In this document: positions 6,394 to 14,877 of the stretch, piece after piece | How positions within the stretch are numbered: position 1 is the stretch's first letter | Layout of the letters: every line of letters begins with the position of its first letter | Source: Actinomycetes bacterium | GTDB lineage: Bacteria > Actinomycetota > Actinomycetes > Propionibacteriales > Propionibacteriaceae | Reading direction: 5' to 3' | NCBI GenBank assembly: GCA_023443125.1 | Contig: JAEZVO010000040.1 | Coordinates: forward strand, 1 to 23,554 | Length of the DNA: 23,554 bases | Notes under the pieces: generated by a model | The model's input: only the letters and a program-made list of their open reading frames with translations | The model's database searches: none | What the model was told of the DNA's origin: nothing | Position numbers and translations under genes: made by a program

Positions 6394-7559
6394 CCGAGCT
6401 TGCCCAGCACCAGTTCAGTGAACACCCGCACGCCATCGTCGAGCACACCGTCGTCGAACTGTGCGAAGGCCGAATGGTTGAACGGCGCGGTGGCGGGGTC
6501 GAGGTCTTTCGGGCATGCGCTCAGCCCGAAGAAGCAGCCGGATGCCGCCTCGAGCACCTGCGAGAAGTCTTCCGAGCTGGTGAGTGACTGCTCCCAGCGG
6601 ACGTGACGCTCGGGGCCGAGCACCCGCGCGATGGTGTCCGCCACGTACTGCGTCTCCGCTTCGTCGTTCACGGTCACCGGGTACGGCGGGTGCGATGGGT
6701 GCACGTCGGTTCGCAGCCCGTGGGCGTCGCCGATACCTCGGGCGAGGCGCTCGAACCGCTCGATCACCTTGTTCCTGGCCTCGGGGGAGAAGGCGCGGAT
6801 GGATGCCTCGAGCCGCGCCGATTCCGGGATGACATTCGCGGACTGGCCGGCGGCGATGGTGCCGATGGTGAGCACCACCGGGTCGAACACGTCGAATTGG
6901 CGAGTGACCATCGCGTGCGAGGCAGTGATGAGCTCCGCCAGCGCAGGCACCGGGTCATTCGCCTTGTGGGGAGCGGAACCGTGCCCGCCCTGCCCGGTGT
7001 AGCGCACCTCGATGAAGTCGTGCGAGGCCATGGTGGTGCCGGGTTTCGTGGTGAAGGTGCCGTAGGGCTCAAGGCCAGCCCAGACGTGGATGGCGTAGGC
7101 GGCGTCGATCTTCCGTCCGGCAGCCTCCAAGGCGCCCTCACGGATCATGTAGCTGGCGCCGTTGCGAACTTCCTCACCCGGCTGGAACATGAACAGTACA
7201 TCGCCGGCCAGCTCGTCGCGGCGGGCGCACAGCTCACGGGCGGCGCCGATGAGCATCGTCATGTGGAGGTCGTGCCCGCAGGCGTGCATGGCCCCATTCG
7301 TCGACGCGTAGTCGAGCCCGGTGGCTTCCTCAACGGGCAGTGCGTCCATGTCGGCTCGCAACAGCACGATGGGGCGGTCGCCGTCGGAAGGTTTCGTGCC
7401 GCGCAGCACGGCCACGACGCTGCTCAGCGATTCGCCCAGCGTGATCTCCAACGGCAGGCCTTCGAGCGATTCCAACACGAGCGCCTGGGTCTGGGGCAGA
7501 TCCAGCCCAACCTCGGGAATCTGGTGGAATCTGCGTCGCAACTCGACGAGTTCAGTCAC
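6390..7559 (-). CDS. M20-family amidohydrolase (N-acyl-amino-acid/hippurate type)
   Basis: This metallo-amidohydrolase cleaves N-acylated amino acids or related amides in the cytoplasm. The start is GTG at 7559 because AAGGAGG sits five bases upstream; an in-frame ATG 18 bases earlier would put that site inside the gene. Of 389 residues, RADMDALP (68-75) and HACGHDLH (92-99) hold metal ligands, QPGEE (125-129) the catalytic Glu, and GQGGHGSAPH the dimerisation-domain His region. The pattern is that of the M20D subfamily (AmhX, HipO and IAA-amino-acid hydrolase types). The exact substrate cannot be told. It is coupled to the downstream membrane protein gene. Confidence 0.88.
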   Translation of the reverse strand: MTELVELRRRFHQIPEVGLDLPQTQALVLESLEGLPLEITLGESLSSVVAVLRGTKPSDGDRPIVLLRADMDALPVEEATGLDYASTNGAMHACGHDLHMTMLIGAARELCARRDELAGDVLFMFQPGEEVRNGASYMIREGALEAAGRKIDAAYAIHVWAGLEPYGTFTTKPGTTMASHDFIEVRYTGQGGHGSAPHKANDPVPALAELITASHAMVTRQFDVFDPVVLTIGTIAAGQSANVIPESARLEASIRAFSPEARNKVIERFERLARGIGDAHGLRTDVHPSHPPYPVTVNDEAETQYVADTIARVLGPERHVRWEQSLTSSEDFSQVLEAASGCFFGLSACPKDLDPATAPFNHSAFAQFDDGVLDDGVRVFTELVLGKLG

Positions 7560-7621
7560 GGGTGCCTCCTTCAACAACGTTTCCTCAGCCTACTCGGCCT
7601 CAGGTGCGCGGAGCCTGTTGT

Positions 7622-8482
7622 TCATTCGGGGAACGCGAAGGCCGCGACGGCGTCGAGCCGGGGGAAATCGACGGCGACGTCCGCCTGCGCCGCAGTGACC
7701 GGCTTCGCGCAAAACGCGACGCCCAACCCCGCCGTGGCAAGCATCGTGAGGTCGTTCGCGCCGTCGCCAGCTGCCACGGTCCGCTCCAGCGGCACGTCGT
7801 GGGCGGCGGCGAACCCGCGCAGGTCCAGTGACTTGTGCTGCCGGTCGACGATGCGCCCCTCAACCTCGCCCGTGAGGTACTCGACGCCATCGCGGCGGGC
7901 GGTCTGCAGCTGGTTGGCGGCGAAGAAGTCGAGGCCGAAATCGTCGGCAAGTCGGCTCACGAGCTGCGTGAATCCACCCGAAGTGACGCCGACACGCGCC
8001 CCACGGGTGTGCGCGATATCGACGAGCTCCCTCGCCCCCGGAGTCGGGCGCATCAAGGGGTAGACCTCGTCGAACACAGTTGTCGGAAGCCCTTTCAAGG
8101 TGGCGACGCGTTGACGCAGCGACTGCTCAAAATCGAGCTCTCCGCGCATTGCCTGCTCGGTGATGGCAGCCACCTCGTCGCCTGTGCCGGCGTGCTCGGC
8201 GAGCAGGTCGACGGCCTCCGTCATCGTGAACGTGGAGTCGACGTCGCACATCACGATGCCCGCGTCGCGTGCGACGAGCGCCCCGTCGATGACGCCCACG
8301 GCAACGCCGTCGGCAGTGGTGCGCAACTCGGTACGCAGCGCTTCCGGGTCGTCGGAATCTGCGAACGCGTGCACGACATGGCCGAACGCGGCCTCAGCAG
8401 CGACGATCCGCGTGGGTGCGCACCGGGCCACCAGGTCGTCGGGGATGGGGGAATCGGATGCGAACGTCACGCGGATCTGCAT
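7622..8482 (-). CDS. serB: Phosphoserine phosphatase SerB
   Basis: This enzyme removes phosphate from O-phosphoserine in the last step of serine synthesis. The 286-residue protein has an N-terminal region of about 70 residues resembling the regulatory part of longer SerB enzymes, followed by a HAD phosphatase domain. Motif I is DVDSTFT (80-86; nucleophile Asp80, acid/base Asp82). Motif II is Ser168 in TSGG, motif III Lys217, and motif IV GDGAND (239-244). The cap between motifs I and II contains ITEQAMRGELDFEQSLRQRV, highly typical of SerB. It stands alone between the protease gene and the amidohydrolase, all on the same strand. Confidence 0.92.
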   Translation of the reverse strand: MQIRVTFASDSPIPDDLVARCAPTRIVAAEAAFGHVVHAFADSDDPEALRTELRTTADGVAVGVIDGALVARDAGIVMCDVDSTFTMTEAVDLLAEHAGTGDEVAAITEQAMRGELDFEQSLRQRVATLKGLPTTVFDEVYPLMRPTPGARELVDIAHTRGARVGVTSGGFTQLVSRLADDFGLDFFAANQLQTARRDGVEYLTGEVEGRIVDRQHKSLDLRGFAAAHDVPLERTVAAGDGANDLTMLATAGLGVAFCAKPVTAAQADVAVDFPRLDAVAAFAFPE

Positions 8483-8498
8483 GCTTCGAGCCTATGCG

Positions 8499-9875
8499 CT
8501 AGCGCTGTGAGGCCACCAGTTTCACCTTGACGGTGTGCTCTTCGTCGTTGCGTAGATAGGTCACGTTCACGCTCTGCCCCACCTGCTGTGCGCGCACGAG
8601 ACCCACCAGCTGCGCCGTTGACGACACCTGCCGCCCACCAATTGCAGTCACCACGTCGCCGGGGCGCAACCCCGCCTCGGCCGCGGGCGAACCGTCGATG
8701 ACTTCAGCGACCTCAGCGCCCATCTGCCCGGTGGCTTGCACATCGCGTGCGGTAATACCGATCTGCGGGTATTGCGCCTTGCCTTGTTCGATGAGCTGTT
8801 CGACGACGTGCTTGGCCTGGTAGGCGCCGATGGCGAAGCCGATACCAATGTTGCCCGACTTCGTTCCGTCCTGCTGTTCGCCCGAGAGCGACGCGATGGA
8901 ACTCGTGATGCCGACGAGCTGCCCCGATGAGTTCACGAGCGCGCCGCCGGAGTTGCCGGGGTTGATGGCCGCGTTGGTCTGAATCGCGGCGGTGACCACC
9001 GCGTCGGAGCCACGTCTCGTCGGCGACTGCTCCGAGCCCACCGCCTGGGTGGTGACGGGCCGATCCAACGCGGAGACGATGCCGGTGGTGACGGTGTTCG
9101 ACAGCCCGAGCGGGTTACCGATAGCCATCACCGGGTCGCCTACCTTGAGCTTCTGCGAATCGCCCCACGCCATCGGCTGCAGGTTCGACGGTGGGTTCAC
9201 GATGCGGATCACCGCGAGATCCGTCGACGGATCGGTGCCGACGAGCTCCGCGTCGTAGGTCTGGTCGCCGAGTGTCACGCGAATCTTCTGCGCGCCGTTC
9301 ACCACGTGGTTGTTGGTGACGATGTTGCCGGCCTTGTCCACCACCACGCCGGAGCCCTGGCCGCCGCCGCGCTGGGATGCCACTTGAATTGCCACCACCG
9401 ATTTCGACGCGCTGTCCGCCACTGCGGTCCAGTTCGGGTTGTTCGGATCAGCCTGCTGCACCGTCGCGCCGGAACTCGCACCCTGGGTGGCCCCACCGTC
9501 GGTGGTGCTCTCCGACGACGACACTGCGGACGGCTGCTGGCTGAGCATGTACTGCGTGGTGAGCGCCGCGGAACCTGCGCCGACGCCGCCCGCGAGGAGG
9601 GTGAGCCCCAGCACACCGGCCATGAGCTTCCCGCCCCTGCGCTTGCGCGGAGCTTCGACGGGGCCCTTCGCGGCCGTCGGTGCGGAGGGTTGGGCCTGAG
9701 GCTGAGGTTGCTGGAACGCCTGGCCCGGGTAGCCCTGGCGCAGAGGCTGGCCGGGGTAGCCCTGGCTGGGCGACTGGAACCCCGACGGGTACTCCGGATG
9801 CGGCTGGTGCGCGCCACCGTTGCCAGAGGTCGGTTGGCCTGCGTCCCTACTCCACGGATTGGGGTTGCTGCTCAT
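8499..9875 (-). CDS. HtrA/DegP-type membrane-anchored serine protease with PDZ domain
   Basis: This is an envelope quality-control protease, anchored in the membrane with its catalytic part outside. The 458 residues start with a disordered Gln/Pro/Gly-rich cytoplasmic tail (1-78) holding two GYPGQ copies. A basic patch and one membrane helix (about 84-105) follow. The trypsin-like domain (about 150-360) has the triad His190 (TNNHVV), Asp219 (STDLAVIRI) and Ser309 (GNSGGAL). The C-terminal PDZ domain (about 372-455) includes AAEAGLRPGDVVTAIGGRQV. All catalytic residues are present. GAGGAG precedes the ATG at 9875 by five bases. Architecture matches actinobacterial PepD/HtrA proteins; which paralogue it is cannot be said. 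Confidence 0.93.
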   Translation of the reverse strand: MSSNPNPWSRDAGQPTSGNGGAHQPHPEYPSGFQSPSQGYPGQPLRQGYPGQAFQQPQPQAQPSAPTAAKGPVEAPRKRRGGKLMAGVLGLTLLAGGVGAGSAALTTQYMLSQQPSAVSSSESTTDGGATQGASSGATVQQADPNNPNWTAVADSASKSVVAIQVASQRGGGQGSGVVVDKAGNIVTNNHVVNGAQKIRVTLGDQTYDAELVGTDPSTDLAVIRIVNPPSNLQPMAWGDSQKLKVGDPVMAIGNPLGLSNTVTTGIVSALDRPVTTQAVGSEQSPTRRGSDAVVTAAIQTNAAINPGNSGGALVNSSGQLVGITSSIASLSGEQQDGTKSGNIGIGFAIGAYQAKHVVEQLIEQGKAQYPQIGITARDVQATGQMGAEVAEVIDGSPAAEAGLRPGDVVTAIGGRQVSSTAQLVGLVRAQQVGQSVNVTYLRNDEEHTVKVKLVASQR

Positions 9876-9914
9876 AGTTGCTCCTCGTTCGATGTTCTGT
9901 ACCCAGCTTCATCG

Positions 9915-9954
9915 GGCAGCCTGTGCGTTTCCTGTGCGGGCGCACCGGGCTGCC
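9915..9954 (-). terminator. Hairpin after the NADH dehydrogenase gene
   Basis: GGCAGCC (9915-9921) pairs with GGCTGCC (9948-9954), and TGCG (9924-9927) with CGCA (9941-9944), giving a stem with a small internal mismatch. It lies 11 bases past the ndh stop on the minus strand, in the 89-base gap before the HtrA gene. No T-tract follows, so termination is only likely. Confidence 0.4.
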
Positions 9955-9964
9955 TGTGAGTGTG

Positions 9965-11269
9965 TCAGCCGTCGGATGGAGTCTCCTTGCGGTGCCGGTT
10001 GAGGTATTCCGGGCTCACCGTCATCGCGGAGCGTTTGCCTGAGACGAACGTGATCAGCCAGCGAACGAGCGTGCCCACCTGGTTCTTGAAGCCGGCGATG
10101 GTGAGCAGGTGCAGGAAGCACCACGCCAGCCAGGCGATGAAGCCGCCGAGCTGGAGCTTGCCGATCTGCACCACGGCCTTCCACTTCGCGATGGTGGCCA
10201 TGGAGCCCTTGTCCTTGTACACGAACTTCTCTTCGACGGGCTTGTCGTCGATGCGGTTCACGATGGTACGCGCGGCGAACTTCGCCGGCTGGATGGCGCC
10301 CTGCGCGACGCCGGGAACGCCGTCGACGGCCATCATGTCACCGATCACGAACACTTCGGGATGCCCAGGCAGCGTGAGGTCGGGGAGCACCTTCACGCGC
10401 CCCGCGCGGTCGGTTTCCGCACCGGTGCGCTCGGCCAGCTTCTTGCCCAGCTCGGAGGCCTGCACACCTGCCGACCATACCTTGCAGTAGCTGGGGATGA
10501 CTTCTTCGGAGCCGTCCTTCGCCTTGAGCGTGATGGATTGTTCGTCGACGTTGGTGGCCATGGTGTTCATGCGCAGCTCGACGCCCAGCGCCTCGAGGTC
10601 GCGTGCGGTGCGCTTACCAAGCTTCTCGCCGAACGGTGGCAGCGGGTGCTCGACACCGTCGACGAGGATCACGCGCGCCACCGACGTGTCGATGCTGCGG
10701 TACTGCTTGTGCAGCGTCTGCGCGGCGAGCTCGCGAAACTGCCCGGCCATCTCGACGCCGGTTGGCCCCGCTCCCACTACGACGAACGTTAAGAGTCGAC
10801 GCCGCTCCTCCTCGTCGGGCTCCACTTCCGCGTGCTCGAACGCATGCACGATGCGGGCGCGCACTTCGAAGGCGTCGTCGATAGTCTTGAGCCCCGGAGC
10901 GAACTCCTGGAAGTGGTCGTTCCCGAAATACGACTGCGTCGCGCCGGCGGCCACGATGAGCGAGTCGTAGGCGGTGCGATGCTCCTTGCCGTCCTGCTCC
11001 CAGATCACCTCGCGCGCGTCGACGTCCACGTCGGTGACTGAACCGAGCAGCGTGCGAACATTGCGCTGCTTCGCGAGGATTTCGCGCATCGTCGGGGCAA
11101 TCTCATTCTGCGACAAGATGCCGGTGGCTACCTGGTACAGCAGCGGCTGGAACAGGTGATGGGTGGTGCGGGAAATGACGGTGACGTCAAGGTCGTCTCG
11201 TTTGAGGGACTTCGCTGCGAAGAGCCCCCCGAACCCCGAGCCGACGATGACAACACGATGCTGGCCCAT
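9965..11269 (-). CDS. ndh: Type II NADH dehydrogenase (NDH-2)
   Basis: This single-subunit flavoenzyme passes electrons from NADH to the quinone pool without pumping protons, on the inner face of the membrane. The 434 residues contain an FAD-binding GSGFGG (10-15) and an NADH-binding GAGPTG (166-171). A quinone-site-like segment DKGSMATIAKWKAVV lies before a hydrophobic C-terminal stretch (FIAWLAWCFLHLLTIAGF) that serves as the membrane anchor in this family. AGGGAG precedes the ATG. It is monocistronic by spacing: 89 bases to the next gene and 91 bases from the previous one. Confidence 0.92.
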   Translation of the reverse strand: MGQHRVVIVGSGFGGLFAAKSLKRDDLDVTVISRTTHHLFQPLLYQVATGILSQNEIAPTMREILAKQRNVRTLLGSVTDVDVDAREVIWEQDGKEHRTAYDSLIVAAGATQSYFGNDHFQEFAPGLKTIDDAFEVRARIVHAFEHAEVEPDEEERRRLLTFVVVGAGPTGVEMAGQFRELAAQTLHKQYRSIDTSVARVILVDGVEHPLPPFGEKLGKRTARDLEALGVELRMNTMATNVDEQSITLKAKDGSEEVIPSYCKVWSAGVQASELGKKLAERTGAETDRAGRVKVLPDLTLPGHPEVFVIGDMMAVDGVPGVAQGAIQPAKFAARTIVNRIDDKPVEEKFVYKDKGSMATIAKWKAVVQIGKLQLGGFIAWLAWCFLHLLTIAGFKNQVGTLVRWLITFVSGKRSAMTVSPEYLNRHRKETPSDG

Positions 11270-11360
11270 AACGCTCCCTGGAAGTGGTCTCCTATCTGAT
11301 TACCACTGTAGAAGCAGGCGAAAACTGTGGACAGTGCGCGCACAAGGCCTTCTCAGTGAG

Positions 11361-12341
11361 CTATCTCGCTTCGCAACACGCGACGGTGTAGTGCGGGTTC
11401 TGCGCGACGACACACGTGCGACCTAATCGCACGTTGAGCTCCTTGCGCCACGGCAGATGCGAGTTGTACACGCACCACAGCTGGCCGCCCGGGCGCAGCA
11501 GGCGGCGGGCGTCGTCGAACAGCGCCAGTGTGGCGTCGGAATCCTTCGCCGTACCGCGATGGAACGGCGGATTGGTGACGATGGCGTCGAAGCTCGCTTC
11601 CGGGAGGTCACTGGTGCCGTCGGCCCAGAACGCCTCGACGTCGACGTCGCTCTCGCTGGCCGCGATCTGTGTGGCCGCGACAGCCGACCAGCTCACGTCG
11701 ACGCCCGTCACCCGCTTGTCACGCCGCGCGAGCCAGCACGCGATGGACCCATTGCCGCAGCCGAAATCCAGCACATCGGTGCCGTCGACGTCGAGCACCT
11801 CGAGCAGGAGCTTCGTGCCGGGGTCGATCTTCGTGCCACCGAACGTCGCTCCATGCGCGGCCACGGTGAGCCCGAGCGCGTCGTGATGTTTGAGTTTCGG
11901 CCAGTCGGATTCGGCGTCGGCCTCCGGCCCCCAGGCGCGCAGCACGCGCGACTTCTGGCGTCCGAGGCTCGCGTTCACCGCGGTGAAGTACTTCGCGAGC
12001 ACCGAGTTCATCGACTTGTTCATGTGCTTGTCGCGCCCGCCCGCGAGGAACAGCATGTCGTCGCGCCCGAGCACGGAGGCCGCGATCTCGTCGAGGGCTG
12101 CGAGCGCCTTTGGCAGGCGCCCGACGGCGAGCGCCGCGCCGCCGAGCTCGTCGGGATGGTCGACGAGAAACTCCTCGGGCACCTGCTGCGCGTCGCGGAC
12201 GTCGTCGCAGAACACGCGCATGCTGCCAGTGCGCGTCGCCAGCTGTTCCACAAGCCCCGGTGCGTCGAACACCGCGACGGTGCTCAGCTCGGCCGGGAGT
12301 TCGTCGATAAGGAGGCGGTCGACGGGGTCGAGGGTGGTCAT
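11361..12341 (-). CDS. RsmC/RlmG-type class I methyltransferase
   Basis: This is an SAM-dependent methyltransferase, most likely acting on a guanine N2 in ribosomal RNA. The 326 residues consist of a degenerate N-terminal methyltransferase-like domain (1-150) and a catalytic C-terminal domain. The latter has motif I DFGCGNGS (192-199) and the NPPF tetrapeptide (257-260) that marks N6-adenine or N2-guanine methylation. The duplicated two-domain layout is that of RsmC (16S G1207) and RlmG (23S G1835); sequence alone does not separate them. It overlaps the upstream HAD-hydrolase gene by four bases. Confidence 0.82.
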   Translation of the reverse strand: MTTLDPVDRLLIDELPAELSTVAVFDAPGLVEQLATRTGSMRVFCDDVRDAQQVPEEFLVDHPDELGGAALAVGRLPKALAALDEIAASVLGRDDMLFLAGGRDKHMNKSMNSVLAKYFTAVNASLGRQKSRVLRAWGPEADAESDWPKLKHHDALGLTVAAHGATFGGTKIDPGTKLLLEVLDVDGTDVLDFGCGNGSIACWLARRDKRVTGVDVSWSAVAATQIAASESDVDVEAFWADGTSDLPEASFDAIVTNPPFHRGTAKDSDATLALFDDARRLLRPGGQLWCVYNSHLPWRKELNVRLGRTCVVAQNPHYTVACCEAR

Positions 12342-12976
12342 GCGGGCTCCAAGTTCAGCAGGGGGCGGAGGCCGTCGAGTGTATCGAGCCGGTGCCAGCG
12401 GTGCTCCGGGCCGCTCGGCTCTTCGCGTAGGAGCGCCGACGCCATCCCCGCCGCGCTCGCGGCCTCGGCGTCGATGGGGCGATCGCCGACGAAGATGCAG
12501 TCGTCGACGTCGAGCCCGTGGCGCCCCAGTAGGAGCTGCACCATCGTTGGGTCAGGCTTGCGCGGGAACCCGTCGGGGGCGCAGACCATGTCGTCCACGG
12601 TCAGCTCGAGTGCCGCGAGGAGCGCCTCGGCGGAGGTGCGGTCGCGGTGCGTGATCACGAGGTTGAGCCCACCGGCGGCGCGCACGTCGGCCATGAGCCC
12701 ACGTGCGCCTGCCATCACGGGCGGAGGATTACTTTCCCAGCGGCGCTTCAAATCACTGTTGGCCTGCTCAAATACCGCTGCAGGCAGGCCCGTGCGGGCG
12801 GCCAGCGCGTCGATCGCGTGCCGCGTCGAAGTGTGGGTGAGCGAGGCCACATCGTCGACGGGGACAGCGGCGCCGTGACGCTGCGCGGCGTCGGCGAGGG
12901 CCTGGTTCAGCTCGGGATAGGTGTCGACGAGCGTGCCGCCCATGTCCCAGAAGATGTGGCGGTGGCGGGAAGGCAT
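12338..12976 (-). CDS. HAD-like hydrolase with altered motif I (DMGGT)
   Basis: This is a 212-residue HAD-superfamily protein with a helical cap. Motif I reads WDMGGTLVDT: the nucleophile Asp11 is present, but the second Asp of the usual DxD, the general acid/base, is Gly13. Motif II is Thr109 (LVITHRD), motif III Lys140 (PRKPDP) and motif IV GDRPID (164-169), all intact. The usual activity of the family is phosphatase; loss of the second Asp normally cripples phosphoester release, so the activity is uncertain. The stop overlaps the start of the methyltransferase gene (ATGA), so the two are coupled. Confidence 0.82.
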   Translation of the reverse strand: MPSRHRHIFWDMGGTLVDTYPELNQALADAAQRHGAAVPVDDVASLTHTSTRHAIDALAARTGLPAAVFEQANSDLKRRWESNPPPVMAGARGLMADVRAAGGLNLVITHRDRTSAEALLAALELTVDDMVCAPDGFPRKPDPTMVQLLLGRHGLDVDDCIFVGDRPIDAEAASAAGMASALLREEPSGPEHRWHRLDTLDGLRPLLNLEPA

Positions 12977-12985
12977 GCGGCGAGT

Positions 12986-13948
12986 CTAGTAGCGACGGTC
13001 CGGGCGCCGCAGTGGGCGCACCTGCGGCAGGCAGGCCGTCGCCTCCGAGATGAGGCGTGCGCCCAGCTTGGCCGTGCGCCCGTCGACGTCGTACTTGGGG
13101 TTCAACTCGACGACGTCCATCAGGCGCAGTTTCCCCGAGCGGGCGACGGCCCGGACCGCACCGACGATGGCGCGCGCCGGCACGCCCAGCGACGCGGGGG
13201 CGGAAACGCCCGGCGCGATGGCAGCCGGCAGTACGTCCAGGTCGACGGTGAGGTAGACCGCGTCGAGGCCGGCGATGAAGTTTTCGGCGAACTCGCTCAC
13301 GCGCTGCGTGGAGCAGTCCACGTCGAACAGGTAATCGACGTCAAGCTCGTCGGCGCGCTGGAACAGGACGCCGGTATTCGAGGGCTCAGCGATGCCAATC
13401 ACGCCATAGCGGAAGGCCTCGCCCGCGTCGCTTTGGGCCAGGGCCATCTGCTGAAACGGCGTGCCCGAGGTGGGGCGCTCGGCGCTGCGCAGGTCGAAGT
13501 GCGCGTCAAGATTCAGCACGCCCCACCGCTGCCCGGCCACCACGCCCGACGCCGTGAGCCCCAGGTACGACGCCCACGCCGTCTCGTGCCCGCCGCCCAG
13601 CACCACGGTGAGGACGTTGCCGGCGGTGGCCAGCGCGTCGCCAATGCGGTCGCCCATCGCCGCTTGCCCCGCCTCAAGATTCTCGCCCTCGACTGCCACG
13701 TCGCCCAGATCATGCAGCCCGACGGAACCATCCGCGAGCGCATGATGCAGCGCCAGTGGCGCGAGCGCGCGGCGCAACTCGGCTGGGGCGGCGGCCGCAC
13801 CCTGGCGCCCCTGGTTGCGGCGAACTCCCTCGTCAGAGGCGAAACCGAGCAACGAGATGTGGCTGCCTGTGGGCGCGTCGGTGCTGATGCGCTGGTGCCA
13901 CCGGGCGTGCTCGGGCCCGTCGCCGTCGGTTCTGCCTGTCCAGATCAT
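12986..13948 (-). CDS. hutG: Formimidoylglutamase HutG
   Basis: This enzyme hydrolyses N-formimidoyl-glutamate to glutamate and formamide, the last step of histidine breakdown. The 320-residue arginase-fold protein carries the two-manganese site: His121 in GGGHE, Asp148/His150/Asp152 in LDAHFDLR, and Asp236/Asp238 in TVDLDVLP. The segment PAAIAPGVSAPA after the last ligands is typical of HutG rather than arginase or agmatinase. It is transcribed away from the IclR-type regulator and the other hut genes. No good ribosome binding site precedes the ATG at 13948, but a promoter lies so close that the mRNA may be leaderless. Confidence 0.92.
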   Translation of the reverse strand: MIWTGRTDGDGPEHARWHQRISTDAPTGSHISLLGFASDEGVRRNQGRQGAAAAPAELRRALAPLALHHALADGSVGLHDLGDVAVEGENLEAGQAAMGDRIGDALATAGNVLTVVLGGGHETAWASYLGLTASGVVAGQRWGVLNLDAHFDLRSAERPTSGTPFQQMALAQSDAGEAFRYGVIGIAEPSNTGVLFQRADELDVDYLFDVDCSTQRVSEFAENFIAGLDAVYLTVDLDVLPAAIAPGVSAPASLGVPARAIVGAVRAVARSGKLRLMDVVELNPKYDVDGRTAKLGARLISEATACLPQVRPLRRPDRRY

Positions 13949-13954
13949 GCGGCC

Positions 13955-13983
13955 ATTGTCTCGCGCGCGGCGTCCGGAACCAA
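13955..13983 (-). promoter_or_regulatory. Candidate hutG promoter, possibly leaderless
   Basis: On the minus strand TTGGTT (13983-13978) and GACAAT (13960-13955) are separated by 17 bases, a good match to sigma-70-type boxes. The second box ends six bases before the hutG ATG, so transcription would begin at or next to the start codon. A dyad TCCGG-N8-CCGGA (13973-13990) overlaps the -35 box and could be a regulator site. Confidence 0.45.
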
Positions 13984-14026
13984 GGCCGGAGGTTCGCGTA
14001 GGCTTCGAGCCGGCAAGGAGGTGCGC

Positions 14027-14767
14027 ATGGGCAAGGTGCCGGCGGCAGAGTCAACACTCGCCGTGCTCACGTTTCTGGCGGGGCAGTCGCGCCCGGTGGC
14101 GGCCAGCCGGATTGCCGCGACGCTCAGCATCCCGCGTTCCACCACCTACGACCTGCTCGGCGTGCTCGTCGCAGCCGGGTTCGTGATTCGCTACGACGCT
14201 GAACGCGCCTACGGGCTCGGGCCGGCCGCCTACGAGCTCAGCTTCGCCTATCAGCGCCAGGCACCGCTCGCGATCGTCGGCGCCAAGGTGGCGCGCAAAG
14301 TCGTCGACCAGCTGGGAGAGACCTGCCACATCGCGGTGCTCCAAGGCCGCGACGTGCTCTACGTCGTGGAGCAGCGCGCGACGGGGCGCCCGTCGCTGGT
14401 GACCGACGTCGGGGTGCGCCTGCCCGCGCACCTCACCGCATCAGGGCGCGCGCTGCTGGGGGCGCTGCCGCCCGCACAGCTGCGCGCGCTGTACGCAGGC
14501 GTGTCAACGTTGGAGCGCATGGGTGCTGAGGGGTCGCTGGAGTACTCGCCGTCGCGGGTGATGGCCGAGGCGGCGGAGACCGCGCGCCGCGGGTTCGCCG
14601 TCGAAGATGGGGAAGTCACGACGGGGTTACGCTCGCACGCGGTACCCGTCGTGAACCGGGCGGGCTGGCCGATCGCCGCCGTCGCCACCACGTTTGAGCA
14701 GGCGCCGGCAGGGGGCGTCGAGGTACTGCGCGAGGCGGCGGAGGAACTGCGACGCGCCCTCGCCTGA
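14027..14767 (+). CDS. IclR-family transcriptional regulator of the hut genes
   Basis: This is a 246-residue regulator. Its winged helix-turn-helix spans about 10-65, with recognition helix near IPRSTTYDLLGVL. The IclR effector-binding domain (about 80-246) includes VARKVVDQLGETCHIAVLQG and HLTASGRALLGALPP. The ATG at 14027 is chosen because AAGGAG lies six bases upstream; the frame is open much further 5', but only as antisense to hutG. It sits between hutG (divergent) and hutU (same strand, 110 bases on), so it very likely controls histidine use. The ligand would be histidine or a breakdown intermediate such as urocanate; this is inference from context. Confidence 0.88.
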   Translation: MGKVPAAESTLAVLTFLAGQSRPVAASRIAATLSIPRSTTYDLLGVLVAAGFVIRYDAERAYGLGPAAYELSFAYQRQAPLAIVGAKVARKVVDQLGETCHIAVLQGRDVLYVVEQRATGRPSLVTDVGVRLPAHLTASGRALLGALPPAQLRALYAGVSTLERMGAEGSLEYSPSRVMAEAAETARRGFAVEDGEVTTGLRSHAVPVVNRAGWPIAAVATTFEQAPAGGVEVLREAAEELRRALA

Positions 14768-14785
14768 TGTCCGGTATCTCGGACA
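14768..14785. promoter_or_regulatory. Perfect palindrome upstream of hutU, candidate IclR-type operator
   Basis: TGTCCG-GTATCT-CGGACA is a perfect 6-6-6 inverted repeat. It begins at the base after the regulator's stop codon and lies 92 bases before the hutU start. Length and symmetry suit a dimeric IclR-family regulator. Binding has not been shown; position next to the regulator gene is the main support. Confidence 0.6.
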
Positions 14786-14877
14786 GTATTCGGCGCGTTG
14801 GGGCGCCTGTGGGCTGATCACACTGGCGCGGCCACGTCGGCTGGGCTGAGATGGGTGCAATAGGTAAGGAGGCACCG

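Noticed and set aside
12647..14026. Long open frame upstream of the IclR-type regulator
   Set aside because: It is antisense to hutG and the HAD gene, with shadow composition. The regulator has a clear start and binding site at 14027.
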